NCBI RefSeq assembly: GCF_029855125.1
Contig: NZ_CP123229.1
Location: 310,001 to 374,000, forward strand
Direction: 5' to 3'
Length of the DNA: 64,000 nucleotides
From: Methylocapsa sp. D3K7
GTDB lineage: Bacteria > Pseudomonadota > Alphaproteobacteria > Rhizobiales > Beijerinckiaceae
In this document: positions 30,331-39,331 of the stretch, piece after piece
Layout of the letters: every line of letters starts with the position of its first letter
Numbering within the stretch: the stretch's first letter is position 1
Translations under genes and position numbers: made by a program
The notes under the pieces: generated by a model
The model's input: the letters and a program-made list of their open reading frames with translations, nothing else
Databases searched by the model: none
Told to the model about the DNA's origin: nothing

Positions 30331-30632
30331 TGTTGGTTTATTTCACAGAAACCATCCCTCGTTTCTTTCAGCGAGTTGCCGCCTTAGCAGCGTGTTGGCC
30401 GCATCCTTCCTTGTGATTTAGGCGGTATGACCCGAGCATTCATGGGCGCGGGATGCTTTGCCGACGTCGCGGGAAACGCCAGAGCGCGGTCGATCAGCGA
30501 TCAATAATTGAGTTCATCATCCATGCTTCGCTCACGCTCTTCGCGGCTCTTTCGGGTGGCGGCTCCAAGCAGCGGGAACCAGCTTTCAAAGTTTCTGGGG
30601 TGTCCAGCTGCGCGCTAAGTTTCTGATTTTAC
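30331..30632. other. Intergenic region, nothing recognised
   Basis: About 300 bp between the hairpin and tRNA-Asp. No supported gene or motif. Confidence 0.4.
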
Positions 30633-30709
<77 letters not shown>

Positions 30710-30827
30710 GCATTAGGCGGCGCGGCCCCGCCAGTGGAGACATGCCGGATAGGATAGGCGCGGGACCAAGTCAAGCGTGCGCGTAACGCCGATCGTTGCG
30801 ATTCGCAAAAGGTCGGGCGATAAAAAC

Positions 30828-30852
30828 GCTCGGACCGCCGACCCTCTCGGTG
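30828..30852 (-). repeat. Degenerate tRNA-Val 3' fragment (old attachment-site remnant?)
   Basis: 25 bp matching the T-arm and variable region of tRNA-Val with one mismatch (GGACCG for GAACCG). The flanks do not continue the tRNA. It lies 1.0 kb left of the perfect copy at 31851 and may mark an older integration at this tRNA. Confidence 0.55.
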
Positions 30853-31183
30853 CTGGCGGTATATGAAACGGGCAATCTTGCCATGATGATCAAGCGAGCC
30901 TGCTGACAGTCTTCTGGCCAGGGTTAAAAACCAGCTTAAAGATGCGGAGGTTCGCCTAGCGGTAAATGGTTGCGCGCAGCTGGCGTGAGCGCGGGAGAGG
31001 TGGCGACAAGTCTGAGACCTCTTATCGGGGCATTATGCCAGACCCGCCGCCACTTGACGCTTCATCCTTGGGAAACATCATCAGACAGCGTATTTGCGCC
31101 AGACATTGCGTCAAAACTTCGATGATAACTCGCCTGGCGCATCAATGGATCGACGTGTGGCTCTGTTGCAACGCCGAGCCGGT
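30853..31183. other. Intergenic region, nothing recognised
   Basis: About 330 bp without a supported gene, between the degenerate tRNA fragment and a small minus-strand gene; probably part of a decayed older insertion. Confidence 0.35.
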
Positions 31184-31462
31184 TCATCCCAGCTTATGCT
31201 TGGCACGCGCCGCAAGCAGGTCTTCCATGTCATTTTCCAAGTTTGCGATCATCTTTTGATGGCTTTCGATGACCTGATCCTGGGTCATTGGGTCATAGGG
31301 AAGACCACGGGCCTGAGCCAGATCGACGTACTGGCGCTCTGCTTTTAAACCATCGGCCGTTTCTTGAATCTTTTGTTCAATCTGGGATTCTGTAAGATGG
31401 TCACATCGCACGATTGAAGCCCTCCATTGTTGTTGGTAGCCAAATGGACAGGTTCGCTGCAA
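31184..31462 (-). CDS. Small hypothetical protein, coiled-coil-like
   Basis: Up to 92 residues; the start is uncertain. The C-terminal 70 residues (HLTESQIEQKIQETADGLKAE, split here as HLTESQIEQKIQETAD and GLKAERQYVDLAQARG) are strongly helical and charged, and the protein ends MEDLLAARAKHKLG. No family recognised. It lies outside the perfect att repeat but right of the degenerate one. Confidence 0.5.
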   Translation of the reverse strand: MQRTCPFGYQQQWRASIVRCDHLTESQIEQKIQETADGLKAERQYVDLAQARGLPYDPMTQDQVIESHQKMIANLENDMEDLLAARAKHKLG

Positions 31463-31617
31463 GTTGTCGTGGCCACAAAGGGGAATTTTAAAACAGAACC
31501 GGATTGCCGGTTTGCGGGTTCCAACTTGTGCAGGGAAATTTGAGGCTCAGGATATGGTTGCAACCGGAGCCGGGCCGTGTGGGCCTAACACCAACCGATG
31601 CTAAAGGGCGACAAACA

Positions 31618-31767
31618 ATGAGAATCCCATCACCCTTAGAATGGCTGCAGGAGCGTGGCGAGCAGTGGGATGCTATGCCGCCCATGCTCAAAAACATCAT
31701 TGCTGGTTGCTTTGTGGCACTCACGCTCCTTGCCTGCTTGGCGCTTTGGTTTGGGGGCGGAATGTAA
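31618..31767 (+). CDS. 49-residue membrane micro-protein
   Basis: Begins MRIPSPLEWLQERGEQW and ends with one membrane helix, IIAGCFVALTLLACLALWF. AAAGGG lies nine bases before the ATG. Function unknown. Confidence 0.5.
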   Translation: MRIPSPLEWLQERGEQWDAMPPMLKNIIAGCFVALTLLACLALWFGGGM

Positions 31768-31850
31768 GTGAGGGGTCTGGCTGAGTTGGCGGCAGGTCCC
31801 GTTTTTACTTAATGTCTTAGTTTATATATTCTAATTAACTACTTGTTTTT

Positions 31851-31900
31851 ATTGGTGGGCGGTGACGGGCTCGAACCGCCGACCCTCTCGGTGTAAACGA
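31851..31900 (-). repeat. attL: 3' half of tRNA-Val(TAC)
   Basis: 50 bp identical to 59053-59102, covering the tRNA 3' end from CCA through the anticodon. The 5' half is missing, so it is not a functional tRNA. With the integrase gene 168 bp to the right it marks the left end of the genomic island. T-rich blocks such as TTTCTCATATTTTCTCA (31922-31940) and TTTTCTCTGTGTTTCTG (31985-32005) between att and int may be integrase arm sites. Confidence 0.92.
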
Positions 31901-32067
31901 TGGCATAGGCGGTTTTCCACTACTTTCTCATATTTTCTCAATGTTTCTAGCTTCCCGCAGTTGCTTGAAATCAGACAGGTTCTTATTTTCTCTGTGTTTC
32001 TGTGGATGGATGGCGTTGGGCGCAAACTGCTTCCCCCCTGCTTCCCCGGAACCCGGTGCGGTAACCA

Positions 32068-33345
32068 ATGCCCAAGCTTACAAAGCGGATCATCGCTGCC
32101 CTCCAGTCAAAACCTGACGGCACCGACCTGTTCGCGTGGGATAGCGAACTTCGGGGTTTCGGAGTTCGCATGAAGCCGTCCGGCAGCGCCTCTTTCCTCG
32201 TGCAGTATCGGACAGCGCGAGGGCAGACCCGGCGATATGCTTTCGCCAAGGTTGGAACGCTCACCCCGGATGAGGCGAGAACACAAGCGAAGCGGCTGCT
32301 TGCGGAGGCGGAAACCGGCAGCGACCCTTCGGCACAACGCCATGAGGCGCGCCAGGCTCTGACTGTGGCCGAGCTGTGCGGCCAATATCTTGACGCGTTG
32401 CACGCTGGCCTAGTGATGACTCGGTTCCGCAGACCAAAACGCCCGTCAACCATCCTGAACGATGAAGGCCGCGTGTCTCGCCATATCCTTCCGCTGATCG
32501 GTAAGCGGCTCACTAGCGACCTCACCAGCGCGACCGTGCAACGCATGGTGGACGCCATTGCCTCCGGCAAGACGGCAGGAACATTCAAGACCAAAACACG
32601 CGGAAAAGCCGTCGTGGGAGGCGGGGGCGTCACAGCGGCGCGCACGGTCGAGTTGCTCGGAGGCATTTGGTCATGGGCCGAGAAGCGCGGGCTCGTCAGC
32701 GGCCCAAACCCGGCGCGCGGCGTTGAAAAACATCGCGGGGAAGCGAGTGACCGCTTTTTGTCGCCAGGAGAGATGGCAGCACTCGGGGCCGTGCTGCGAG
32801 AGCAGGAGCCGCTGCATCTGGCCGCGACCGCCGCCCTTCGTTTGATCGCTTTGACCGGCGCGCGCCGGGAAGAAATTTGTGCGCTTCGCTGGTGCGAGGT
32901 TGACGAATCCGCCGGCTGTTTGCGCCTCGAGACGACCAAGACCGGGCGATCGATCCGTCCAATCGGGAGGTCGGCGCTCCGCGTGCTCTCGACTTTGCCA
33001 CGTGGACCGAGCGAATGGATTTTCCCTAACCGCGACGGGCGCGGAAGCGCGGACCTGAAAAAACAAATCGCTGGTTTGTTCGACGCGGCGGGCCTCACGG
33101 ACGCCAGGTCGCATGATCTGCGACGTACTTTCGGGAGCCTTGCGGCTGACGAAGGATATGGCGATGCGACAATCGCGGAATTGCTTGGTCATGCGCGGCG
33201 AGGAGTGACGGCCAGACATTACATCCGACGCCCTGATGCTGCGCTGATTGCCGCCGCTGACCGCGTGGCCGAACGGATCGCTGCGTCGCTCGACGGGCGG
33301 AAAATAGGCGAAGTCATCGCCTTGCCCGGACGGAAAGCTGTTTGA
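32068..33345 (+). CDS. int: Tyrosine-type integrase of the island (P4-like)
   Basis: 425 residues: N-terminal arm-binding domain (TDLFAWDSELRGFGVRMKPSG, in the DUF4102/P4 style), core-binding domain, and a catalytic domain with TGARREEI (Arg), TKTGRSIRP (Lys), RSHDLRRTF (His-x2-Arg), LLGHARRGVTARHY (His and the nucleophile Tyr). It carries out site-specific recombination at the 3' half of tRNA-Val. It sits at the end away from the intact tRNA gene and reads into the island. All catalytic residues are present, so the enzyme may be active. Confidence 0.95.
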   Translation: MPKLTKRIIAALQSKPDGTDLFAWDSELRGFGVRMKPSGSASFLVQYRTARGQTRRYAFAKVGTLTPDEARTQAKRLLAEAETGSDPSAQRHEARQALTVAELCGQYLDALHAGLVMTRFRRPKRPSTILNDEGRVSRHILPLIGKRLTSDLTSATVQRMVDAIASGKTAGTFKTKTRGKAVVGGGGVTAARTVELLGGIWSWAEKRGLVSGPNPARGVEKHRGEASDRFLSPGEMAALGAVLREQEPLHLAATAALRLIALTGARREEICALRWCEVDESAGCLRLETTKTGRSIRPIGRSALRVLSTLPRGPSEWIFPNRDGRGSADLKKQIAGLFDAAGLTDARSHDLRRTFGSLAADEGYGDATIAELLGHARRGVTARHYIRRPDAALIAAADRVAERIAASLDGRKIGEVIALPGRKAV

Positions 33346-33689
33346 ATTCTCGAACGCGCGGGGATAGGCCGGCCAGCCGACAAGCGAGATAGTCCGCTCG
33401 TTTCCCTGCGTTCATAGGACATTCGCGAGGACACGCGATGAGTTTTCTTAACAAAAAGTGCGGCTCACAACCGCCGTTTCTAATTCATCAGGTTATTCCT
33501 AAGGATGGGAACGACCGCTTCGGGCTTCCTATTTTTTGGTCGCTTTTGGGGGAAGCCGACGAAGAGAGAAAAGCTCGGATCTCGGCTGTCGAGCGCCTAA
33601 TCAAAGATGCCTTCGAGACCGCCGTCAGCCACCTTGGCCATAATGAGGCGCTCCGCTACTTTGCTGAAATCTCGAAGAAACCACCTAAG

Positions 33690-34623
33690 TGTCCGTCCGG
33701 GAAGTAGTTGAATCGGATGAATCATTTGTGATTCATTGGCGGCTGCCTGATTCGATGAGAGGCCGCCAATGTGGACGTCCGAAAACCGCCCGAAATACAA
33801 TCGTGACAAACTGCGCTATCCGAGCGATCTGACGGACGATGAGTGGTCGCACATCGAGCCGATTATTCCACCGGCCAAACGTGGCGGACGCAAGCGCTCT
33901 GTTGAGCCGCGGGAAATCGTGAACGGTCTCATGTATGTGCTGAGCACGGGATGCCAGTGGCGTTACGTTCCCAAAGATCTGCCGCCCAAGAGCACGCTGT
34001 TTGGTTATTTCGACCTTTGGAACTGGGACGGCACGCTGGATCGCATTCATCACGCGCTCTACGTGAAGTGTCGCGAAGCCATGGATCGTGAAGCGAGCCC
34101 GACGGCCTGCGTCATCGACAGCCAGAGCGTAAAGAGCGCGGAAAAAGGGGGCGCCGCATCGATCCGAGCGGCTATGATGCTGGCAAGAAGATCAAAGGCA
34201 AGAAGCGCCATATCCTCGTCGATACGCTAGGCCTGCTGCTGCATGCAGTGGTGCATCCCGCCGACATTCAAGATCGGGATGGTGGCGTGCTTGTTCTGTC
34301 GACCTTGTTCGGCTTGTATCCGTTTTTACAAAAGCTCTTTGCTGATGGCGGATATCAGGGCCCGGTCTTTCAAAAGGCGTCGGCCAAAATCCTGCCGCAT
34401 ATACAAATCGAAATCGTCAAACGCTCCGATCAGGCCAAAGGGTTTGAGCTTCTGCCGCGACGTTGGGTTGTCGAACGCACCTTCGCTTGGCTTAATCGTT
34501 GCCGCCGCTTGGCCAAAGACTTCGAAAATCTCACCCGAAACGCACTCGCTTTTCTCCGTCTCGCCTCAATTCGTCTCACGCTCAGAAAGCTTTGTCTGAA
34601 TTGATGAACTTTCCGGACCGACT
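33690..34623 (+). mobile_element. IS5-family (IS427-like) insertion sequence
   Basis: 934 bp flanked by the direct repeat CTAAG (33685-33689 and 34624-34628). The ends are imperfect inverted repeats: TGTCCGTCCGGGAAGT at the left and AGTCGGTCCGGAAAGT at the right (complement). It holds one transposase in two overlapping frames. Confidence 0.9.
33769..34604 (+). CDS. IS5-family transposase, two frames (probable -1 frameshift)
   Basis: Frame A (33769-34230) starts MWTSENRPKYNRDKLRYP and has the DUF4096-type N-terminus and DSQSVKSAEKGG with the first catalytic Asp. Frame B continues the homology, HPADIQDRDGG (second Asp) and RRWVVERTFAWLNRCRRLAKD (catalytic Glu in the usual W-x-V-E-R context), to 34604. 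The switch falls at GAAAAAGGGGG (34141-34151), a slippery sequence; one step back joins the frames. Programmed frameshifting is known in this IS group, so the element may be active. Confidence 0.85.
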
Positions 34624-34986
34624 CTAAGGGAAGGCAAGCTTACTGGAAGCGAAACCAAGGGCTGCTTGAGTTATACGACCGCGAAGTGAAAACCGGCCGC
34701 ATCCCGCCCAAGTCTATTCCAAGTATCGTGGCTGCAAGGCAGTGCTCAAATAATTTGAGGTCGGCGCCGTCTGTTGCAAAGCAAATTCGCCGATTGGTGA
34801 AGCAGAGAGACATGCGCGCTAGGGCGGCTGCGGAAAGAATAAAAATGTTCCCGCCGACCTTGTTAGAGTTGGCGACGGCGCCGAAGCGCAAAGCGGACAT
34901 ATAGAAACGAAACTATATGTCTATCGCGTAGCACGAAAATTCTTGTAGATGAAATAGCCATTCTGAAGCTTTCTAAGGGAATGGCC

Positions 34987-35214
34987 ATGAACCCCGCGCA
35001 ATATCTTCGCCGCAAAGCCGCTGGTGAATATCTTAAAACTAAATATGGTTTCGGCTCCGAGAAAACTCTCGCCAAGCTCGCAACCGTTGGAGGTGGCCCG
35101 GCATATCGTAAGGCTGGTTCAGCGGTCCTATACGAACCGGCCGTGTTGGATGACTGGGCTCTTCGTAAAATCAGCGCGCCGCAAAAGTCCACTTCCGATA
35201 CGAGGGCGGCGTGA
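34987..35214 (+). CDS. AlpA-like helix-turn-helix protein
   Basis: 75 residues from the ATG at 34987; AAGGGA is correctly six bases upstream, whereas the ATG at 34981 abuts it. Sequence MNPAQYLRRKAAGEYLKTKYGF, then GSEKTLAKLATVGGGPAYRKAG, which is the MerR/AlpA-type fold used by excisionases and island regulators. It heads the replication operon and may control int or excision. Confidence 0.75.
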   Translation: MNPAQYLRRKAAGEYLKTKYGFGSEKTLAKLATVGGGPAYRKAGSAVLYEPAVLDDWALRKISAPQKSTSDTRAA

Positions 35215-35217
35215 CCG

Positions 35218-35550
35218 ATGCACCATTCAGAAACGGCGAGGGCCGCTCCTGCAATTGCGGGAAGCGACCCTCGGATCGATGAGCGCTTTGGGCGGCGGCT
35301 CGACGAAACGAGTACCACATTTCGCCAGCGTACGGAAGCTGCGAATAGGCTTCGCCTTCAATTTTTGGCCGCGCGGCTTCACGCCTTCGGCCTCGCGCCG
35401 TTTGCGTATTTCCTCCGAGAAATAGAAGGCGGTGCGGAAATTCGCAGCCACCTTGAGAAATACGCGCAACTCCCAACGGAATTTATCAAGGCTTATCGTG
35501 GCGACAGGTTCGGGCCAGCCCTTCACGCAATTGACGGGAGGGGCCGATGA
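35218..35550 (+). CDS. Conserved island protein upstream of primase
   Basis: 110 residues, four bases after the AlpA-like gene and overlapping the primase start. It contains LRLQFLAARLHAFGLAPFAYF, LEKYAQLPTEFIKAYRGDRF and ends LHAIDGRGR. I recall similar proteins in front of DUF3987 genes in alphaproteobacterial islands. Role unknown. Confidence 0.7.
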   Translation: MHHSETARAAPAIAGSDPRIDERFGRRLDETSTTFRQRTEAANRLRLQFLAARLHAFGLAPFAYFLREIEGGAEIRSHLEKYAQLPTEFIKAYRGDRFGPALHAIDGRGR

Positions 35551-38054
35551 TCGACTTCGAGACGGTCAATCGGGCTGCACTGGCCGTTCTGCCAGCAATC
35601 TTGTTTCGGCTCGCCCCAGGTGGAAAGGTTCTCGGCCGGGAATACGTAGTCAGAAACCCAACGCGCGCGGACCATCGGCCGGGAAGCTTCAAGGTCAATC
35701 TGCGCACCGGTCGCTGGTGTGACTTCGCCACGGGCGATAAGGGCGGCGATCCAATCTCGTTGTACGCCTACATCGAAAATTGCTCGCAATGCGATGCGGC
35801 TATTTGGCTGGCACAGATGCTCCGCCTCGAAGACAGCGGGGGGGACGCCGCCATGGATAATCCAAATAAGCGCCCGGTGGCTCCCCTAACGGAAGTCGAA
35901 CTCGCGGCGGCCCGCGCGGCTGTCGATCCATTTAAGGATGATGGCGAGCTTGTTTCGCCCGCTCCTGCGGATGCCCCGGCGATGCCGTTGGTTCATTCCA
36001 AATTGGGCAAGCCATCGGCGACGTGGACCTACCGGGATGCGAAGGGCGATACGCTGTTTTGTGTTTGCCGCTTCGACCCGTTGGGCGAGCGCAAGCAATT
36101 CCTTCCGTTGTCACTTTGGCGGGATACGAGCGGCCTCCGGTGGCGTTGGAAATCGATTCCGGGGCCAAGGCCGCTTTACGGCCTGGATAGGCTTGCGTCC
36201 AATCCAGGCGTGTCAGTGGTGATTTGTGAGGGCGAGAAATCCGCTGATGCGGCGGCGAAGGTGTTTCCTCGCTCCGTGGCCATGGCTTCACCTGGCGGAT
36301 CGCAAGCCGCGGGGAAAGCAGATTGGGCGCCGCTAGCTGGGCGTAAGGTTCTCATATGGCCCGACGCGGACGAGCCAGGCCGGAAGTACGCGGGCGAAGT
36401 TGCTTCTATCCTTCACGGATTCGGTTGCGAAATCTCGATTATCGACGCGGCGGCATTGGCCTGCATGGCGCCGGACGGCGGCCATCGCGAAGCCGTGAAG
36501 AGTTGGGACGCAGCGGACGGCATCGACGAATGGCTGCCGGGCCTAGCCGCACTGCGCAAGGCCGCAGTGGGATTCGCCAAACCGTTTGAAAGCGTCGCAA
36601 CTGTCGCAGTGTCGCAACGGGGCGATGGCCCGCTCCCCCTTTTCCCCGCGGTACCGGAAGCCGAAGCGTTCCCGGTGGATGCTCTAGGGCTGACACTTTC
36701 TCGCGCGGCCAAGGCCATTGCGAACAAGGTTCAGGTCCCCCTTGCCTTGGCAGCGCAATCTGTCCTTGCCGCCGCTTCACTCGTGGCATGCGCTCATGCC
36801 GATGTAGTTTTGCCATATGGGCAGCGACGGCCTCTCGCGCTGTTTTTTGTGACGGTCGCGGCAAGCGGCGATCGCAAGTCCACGGCCGACAATGAGGCGT
36901 TGTGGCCCGTCCACAAGCGGGAAAAGGCACTGCGTGAAGAATACGACGCCGCGATAAAAGAATGGCGCGTGGCCTTCGCTGCGTGGTCGGCTGAAAAGCG
37001 CAAGGTGGAGAACAATAACAAGATAGGCCTAGATGATCGCAAAAATATGCTGATTGCTCTTGGGGAGGAACCGGCAAAGCCGCTCTCACCCTTCCTTGTC
37101 TCTGGCGATCTGACGATTGAGGGTCTGACCAAAAACTGGCCCGGGGCTCACGCCGCGCTTGGAGTGTTCACGGCGGAAGGCGGAACGTTCACTGCCGGGC
37201 ATGCCATGAATGATGACAATCGGCTAAAAACTGCGGCGATGCTATCGGAGCTTTGGGACGGCAAACCGATTAAGCGCGTTCGAGCCCTGGACGGGATTTC
37301 AATTCTTCCCGGCCGCCGTCTTGCAATGCACGTCATGATTCAGCCTGACGCGGCTGGCAGCTTTCTCTCGAATGAAGCCTTGCGGGATCAAGGCTTGCTC
37401 TCGCGGGCTTTGGTCGCGGCACCGGCAAGTATCGCCGGATCGAGGTTTTATAAAGAGCCTCAAACGATCGACGTAGCCGCAATTCATGCCTATGGCGCGC
37501 GGTTGCTCTCGATTCTCGAAAACGAGCCAGCGCTTGCGCCTGGAACGCGCAATGAACTTGATCCGCGCGAACTCCCCATATCGCCGGAAGCCGCGAATGA
37601 CTGGCGCAAATTTTATGATCACGTGGAGAGCCAATGCGGCGCCGGCAGCGATCTTAAGGCGATAAAAGACTTTGCCGCAAAGGCGGCTGAACATGCCGCC
37701 CGGATTGCCGGGGTCATGACCATTGTCGAGGATCTACACGCGAAGGAAATCAGCACTCAAACCATGCGCGACGCGCTGACGCTAGCTGATTGGTATGTTG
37801 CAGAGGCGGTGCGACTGAAAATAGCGGGGCGCACAGACCCTCGGCTTATTCGCGCCGCGGTGCTCTTGGAATGGCTGCAAGCGCAACCTGAATGCCAGGC
37901 TGAGTTTCGCGAAATCCTCCGGCTCGGGCCGAGCCAGACAAGGTTAAAGGCCAGTGCCGAAGAAGCATTGGCAATCCTGACTTCCCACGGCTGGATTGTT
38001 GAAGCTTCGGCTCGGCCGCGCATTATCCGTGCCATTCGGGGAACGGGCCAATGA
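35547..38054 (+). CDS. Toprim/DUF3987 primase-helicase-like replication protein
   Basis: 835 residues. The N-terminus has a primase-like CHC2-type region (REYVVRNPTRADHRPGSFKV, WCDFATGDKGGD). A Toprim-type segment follows around residues 220-300 (VVICEGEKSADAAAKVFP, then WPDADEPGRKYAG). The C-terminal 450 residues are DUF3987, with a P-loop-like VAASGDRKSTADNEA. Such proteins are the replication initiators of P4-like islands. A 24-bp unit within the gene (36594-36617, encoding SVATVAVSQ) is repeated after the gene and may belong to an origin. Confidence 0.88.
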   Translation: MIDFETVNRAALAVLPAILFRLAPGGKVLGREYVVRNPTRADHRPGSFKVNLRTGRWCDFATGDKGGDPISLYAYIENCSQCDAAIWLAQMLRLEDSGGDAAMDNPNKRPVAPLTEVELAAARAAVDPFKDDGELVSPAPADAPAMPLVHSKLGKPSATWTYRDAKGDTLFCVCRFDPLGERKQFLPLSLWRDTSGLRWRWKSIPGPRPLYGLDRLASNPGVSVVICEGEKSADAAAKVFPRSVAMASPGGSQAAGKADWAPLAGRKVLIWPDADEPGRKYAGEVASILHGFGCEISIIDAAALACMAPDGGHREAVKSWDAADGIDEWLPGLAALRKAAVGFAKPFESVATVAVSQRGDGPLPLFPAVPEAEAFPVDALGLTLSRAAKAIANKVQVPLALAAQSVLAAASLVACAHADVVLPYGQRRPLALFFVTVAASGDRKSTADNEALWPVHKREKALREEYDAAIKEWRVAFAAWSAEKRKVENNNKIGLDDRKNMLIALGEEPAKPLSPFLVSGDLTIEGLTKNWPGAHAALGVFTAEGGTFTAGHAMNDDNRLKTAAMLSELWDGKPIKRVRALDGISILPGRRLAMHVMIQPDAAGSFLSNEALRDQGLLSRALVAAPASIAGSRFYKEPQTIDVAAIHAYGARLLSILENEPALAPGTRNELDPRELPISPEAANDWRKFYDHVESQCGAGSDLKAIKDFAAKAAEHAARIAGVMTIVEDLHAKEISTQTMRDALTLADWYVAEAVRLKIAGRTDPRLIRAAVLLEWLQAQPECQAEFREILRLGPSQTRLKASAEEALAILTSHGWIVEASARPRIIRAIRGTGQ
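36594..36617 (+). repeat. 24-bp repeat unit, copy 1 (direct)
   Basis: Three GTCGCA hexamers at spacings of 9 and 8 bp. The 24 bp are identical to 38147-38170 and to the complement of 38098-38121. Encodes VATVAVSQ within the primase gene, in a low-complexity linker between the Toprim and DUF3987 parts. Confidence 0.9.
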
Positions 38055-38629
38055 GCTACCAACGGTTCGAAATCTCTGAAATCCAAAATCCTCCACCTTG
38101 CGACACTGCGACAGTTGCGACAGTTGCACTGAATACGGTCGGAAGTGTCGCAACTGTCGCAGTGTCGCAAGCAAGTCAGGGACAGAAAACGGCTTTTTGG
38201 GAGGTAGGACAATCTCAAACCGTCGCAACTGTCGCAAGGGTACACGACGAAACTACGATTTCAGGGAGCGCTCTCGCTCCGGATGAAGTCGATCTCGACG
38301 AACGGAAAGGCATGGCCGCCGACAGTATGCCGGAGCCATATCTTGACGCTTGGGCGCGGCTGCAATGCCAAAAGCCGCTGCGGGTTTCGGATGATGACTG
38401 GCGGCAGGCCATCGATGCCGCTGGCCGGTTTCTCGACACCTGGGGAAACCTTGCCGTCGAATTCCAATGGACTCCCGCCGATCTGTTCGACGTGCCACGC
38501 GATGACAGTCCGGGCGGCCTCGCATGGTTTTTCAATGGCGAGACGGTTCGCAGCCTCGGGCCGGAACATGCCGTGACGATAAGCGACCGAATTTGGCGGA
38601 GGGCTAGACCCATGGCGGCAGCCCGATGA
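38051..38629 (+). CDS. Hypothetical island protein carrying the repeat-encoded linker
   Basis: 192 residues; ATG overlaps the primase stop (ATGA). The first ~60 residues are coded by the 24-bp repeats and read TATVATVALNTVGSVATVAV and TVATVARV; the remainder (PEPYLDAWARLQCQKPLRVSD, PADLFDVPRD, GLAWFFNGETVRSLGPEHAV) is a normal soluble domain without a known family. The N-terminal part may exist only because the DNA repeats lie there. Confidence 0.75.
   Translation: MSYQRFEISEIQNPPPCDTATVATVALNTVGSVATVAVSQASQGQKTAFWEVGQSQTVATVARVHDETTISGSALAPDEVDLDERKGMAADSMPEPYLDAWARLQCQKPLRVSDDDWRQAIDAAGRFLDTWGNLAVEFQWTPADLFDVPRDDSPGGLAWFFNGETVRSLGPEHAVTISDRIWRRARPMAAAR
38098..38237. repeat. Inverted pair of the 24-bp unit plus a partial copy
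   Basis: Copy 2 (38098-38121) is the exact inverse complement of copy 3 (38147-38170), with a 25-bp spacer. A shortened 16-bp copy lies at 38222-38237. With copy 1, there are eleven GTCGCA/TGCGAC hexamers in all. Iterons or a cruciform in a replication origin would explain the arrangement. Confidence 0.9.
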
Positions 38630-38660
38630 CAGACGACATCCGATACAATGGGCGACTCAA

Positions 38661-38807
38661 ATGACCGCGATCCCGCCTTTACTCGTGCTGGCCGCCGGCA
38701 GGAAAGTGCGCGCGCGCAAGGTACCGGTGATCAGGCCGAAAGAAAGCAAACTCCAATACGACGTAGCGGAGGTTTTGCGGTACCACGCACTTCCGACATG
38801 GCGCTGA
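38661..38807 (+). pseudogene. Truncated phage-type nuclease (VRR-NUC-like) N-terminus
   Basis: 48 residues, MTAIPPLLVLAAGRKVRARK, then RPKESKLQYDVAEVLRYHALPTW and stop. The E-x2-LQ-x-V-x2-(H/L)LR pattern is like the start of VRR-NUC endonucleases. The remainder is missing at a junction near 38807, where a fragment of another small gene begins on the other strand. Confidence 0.4.
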
Positions 38808-38897
38808 GCCACTTGTCTTTAACGCTTCAATCTCTTCGATCCGAGTCCTAAGGTGATCCGCCATTTGCTCGGCAATCTTTTTTTCCAAGTCAGTCAT
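38808..38897 (-). pseudogene. Truncated small helical protein, relative of the 41799 gene
   Basis: Starts MTDLEKKIAEQMADHLRTRI and resembles the protein at 41799-41981 (ERHIGETMAEVLRERLVELE). After about 30 residues the frame runs into the complement of the nuclease fragment, so it looks cut by a deletion. Confidence 0.4.
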
Positions 38898-39121
38898 CGA
38901 AGTGTCTTGCTGTTGTGTGATTTCTGATGTTATAACATATATATAAAATATGCATATGAATTTGCTGATTCTATCGACGTTTTTGCGGAAATTGACTGCC
39001 TGTTCCTGGGCGGCTGAGCCTTTCACCACACGGCCAATCTGCGGATTTTTTGCCCCGGGCCGGAAACCCACCAGGCACCAAAAGACATGATCCGACGTTC
39101 GCGATTAGGAAGGCGAATGCG

Positions 39122-39331
39122 ATGCTCACGATGGAAGATCTAAAAGCTAACGATTGTCGCTGGCCCGCCGAGGCTGAGAATGGCGAGATGGTTTTTTGCG
39201 GTGAGCCAGTTCTGAATGATTGTCCCTATTGTGCCGCGCACGCGGCCGTCGCGTACAACAAACCGGCGCGAAATGTGGTCAAGAAGGCACCGCCACTGCC
39301 CCTGTACGCGGCGGTCCATTCGATTAAATAG
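39122..39331 (+). CDS. GcrA C-terminus-like mini-protein
   Basis: 69 residues; AGGAAGG stands eight bases before the ATG. The motif DCRWPAEAENGEMVFCGEPV followed by CPYCAAHAAVAY has the C-W-P...F-C-G...P-Y-C-x2-H...A-Y pattern of the zinc-like C-terminal part of the cell-cycle regulator GcrA. The N-terminal DNA-binding domain of GcrA is absent. In Caulobacter the C-terminal region of GcrA contacts sigma-70, so a modulating role is possible but unproven. A second such gene lies at 41465. Confidence 0.7.
   Translation: MLTMEDLKANDCRWPAEAENGEMVFCGEPVLNDCPYCAAHAAVAYNKPARNVVKKAPPLPLYAAVHSIK

Larger units (their letters stand above)
33438..34904 (+). pseudogene. Island gene of unknown function split by an IS5-type element
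   Basis: The first part (33438-33689) encodes 84 residues, MSFLNKKCGSQPP to KKPPK. Removing the IS and one CTAAG copy joins it in frame to GRQAYWKRNQGLLELYDREV and onward to KRKADI-stop at 34904, giving an intact 175-residue reading frame. The product has a charged helical C-terminus; no family recognised. The lack of other damage shows that the insertion is recent. Confidence 0.85.

Noticed and set aside
31160..31178. GGCTCTGTTGCAACG resembles the end of an IS6-type element
   Set aside because: Single short match, no partner end and no transposase nearby.
31851..31900. A second tRNA-Val gene
   Set aside because: Only the 3' half is present and the D-arm and 5' acceptor strand are missing; it is an attachment site.
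36594..38237. CRISPR-like repeats
   Set aside because: Repeats are within coding sequence, in both orientations, with irregular spacing and no cas genes.
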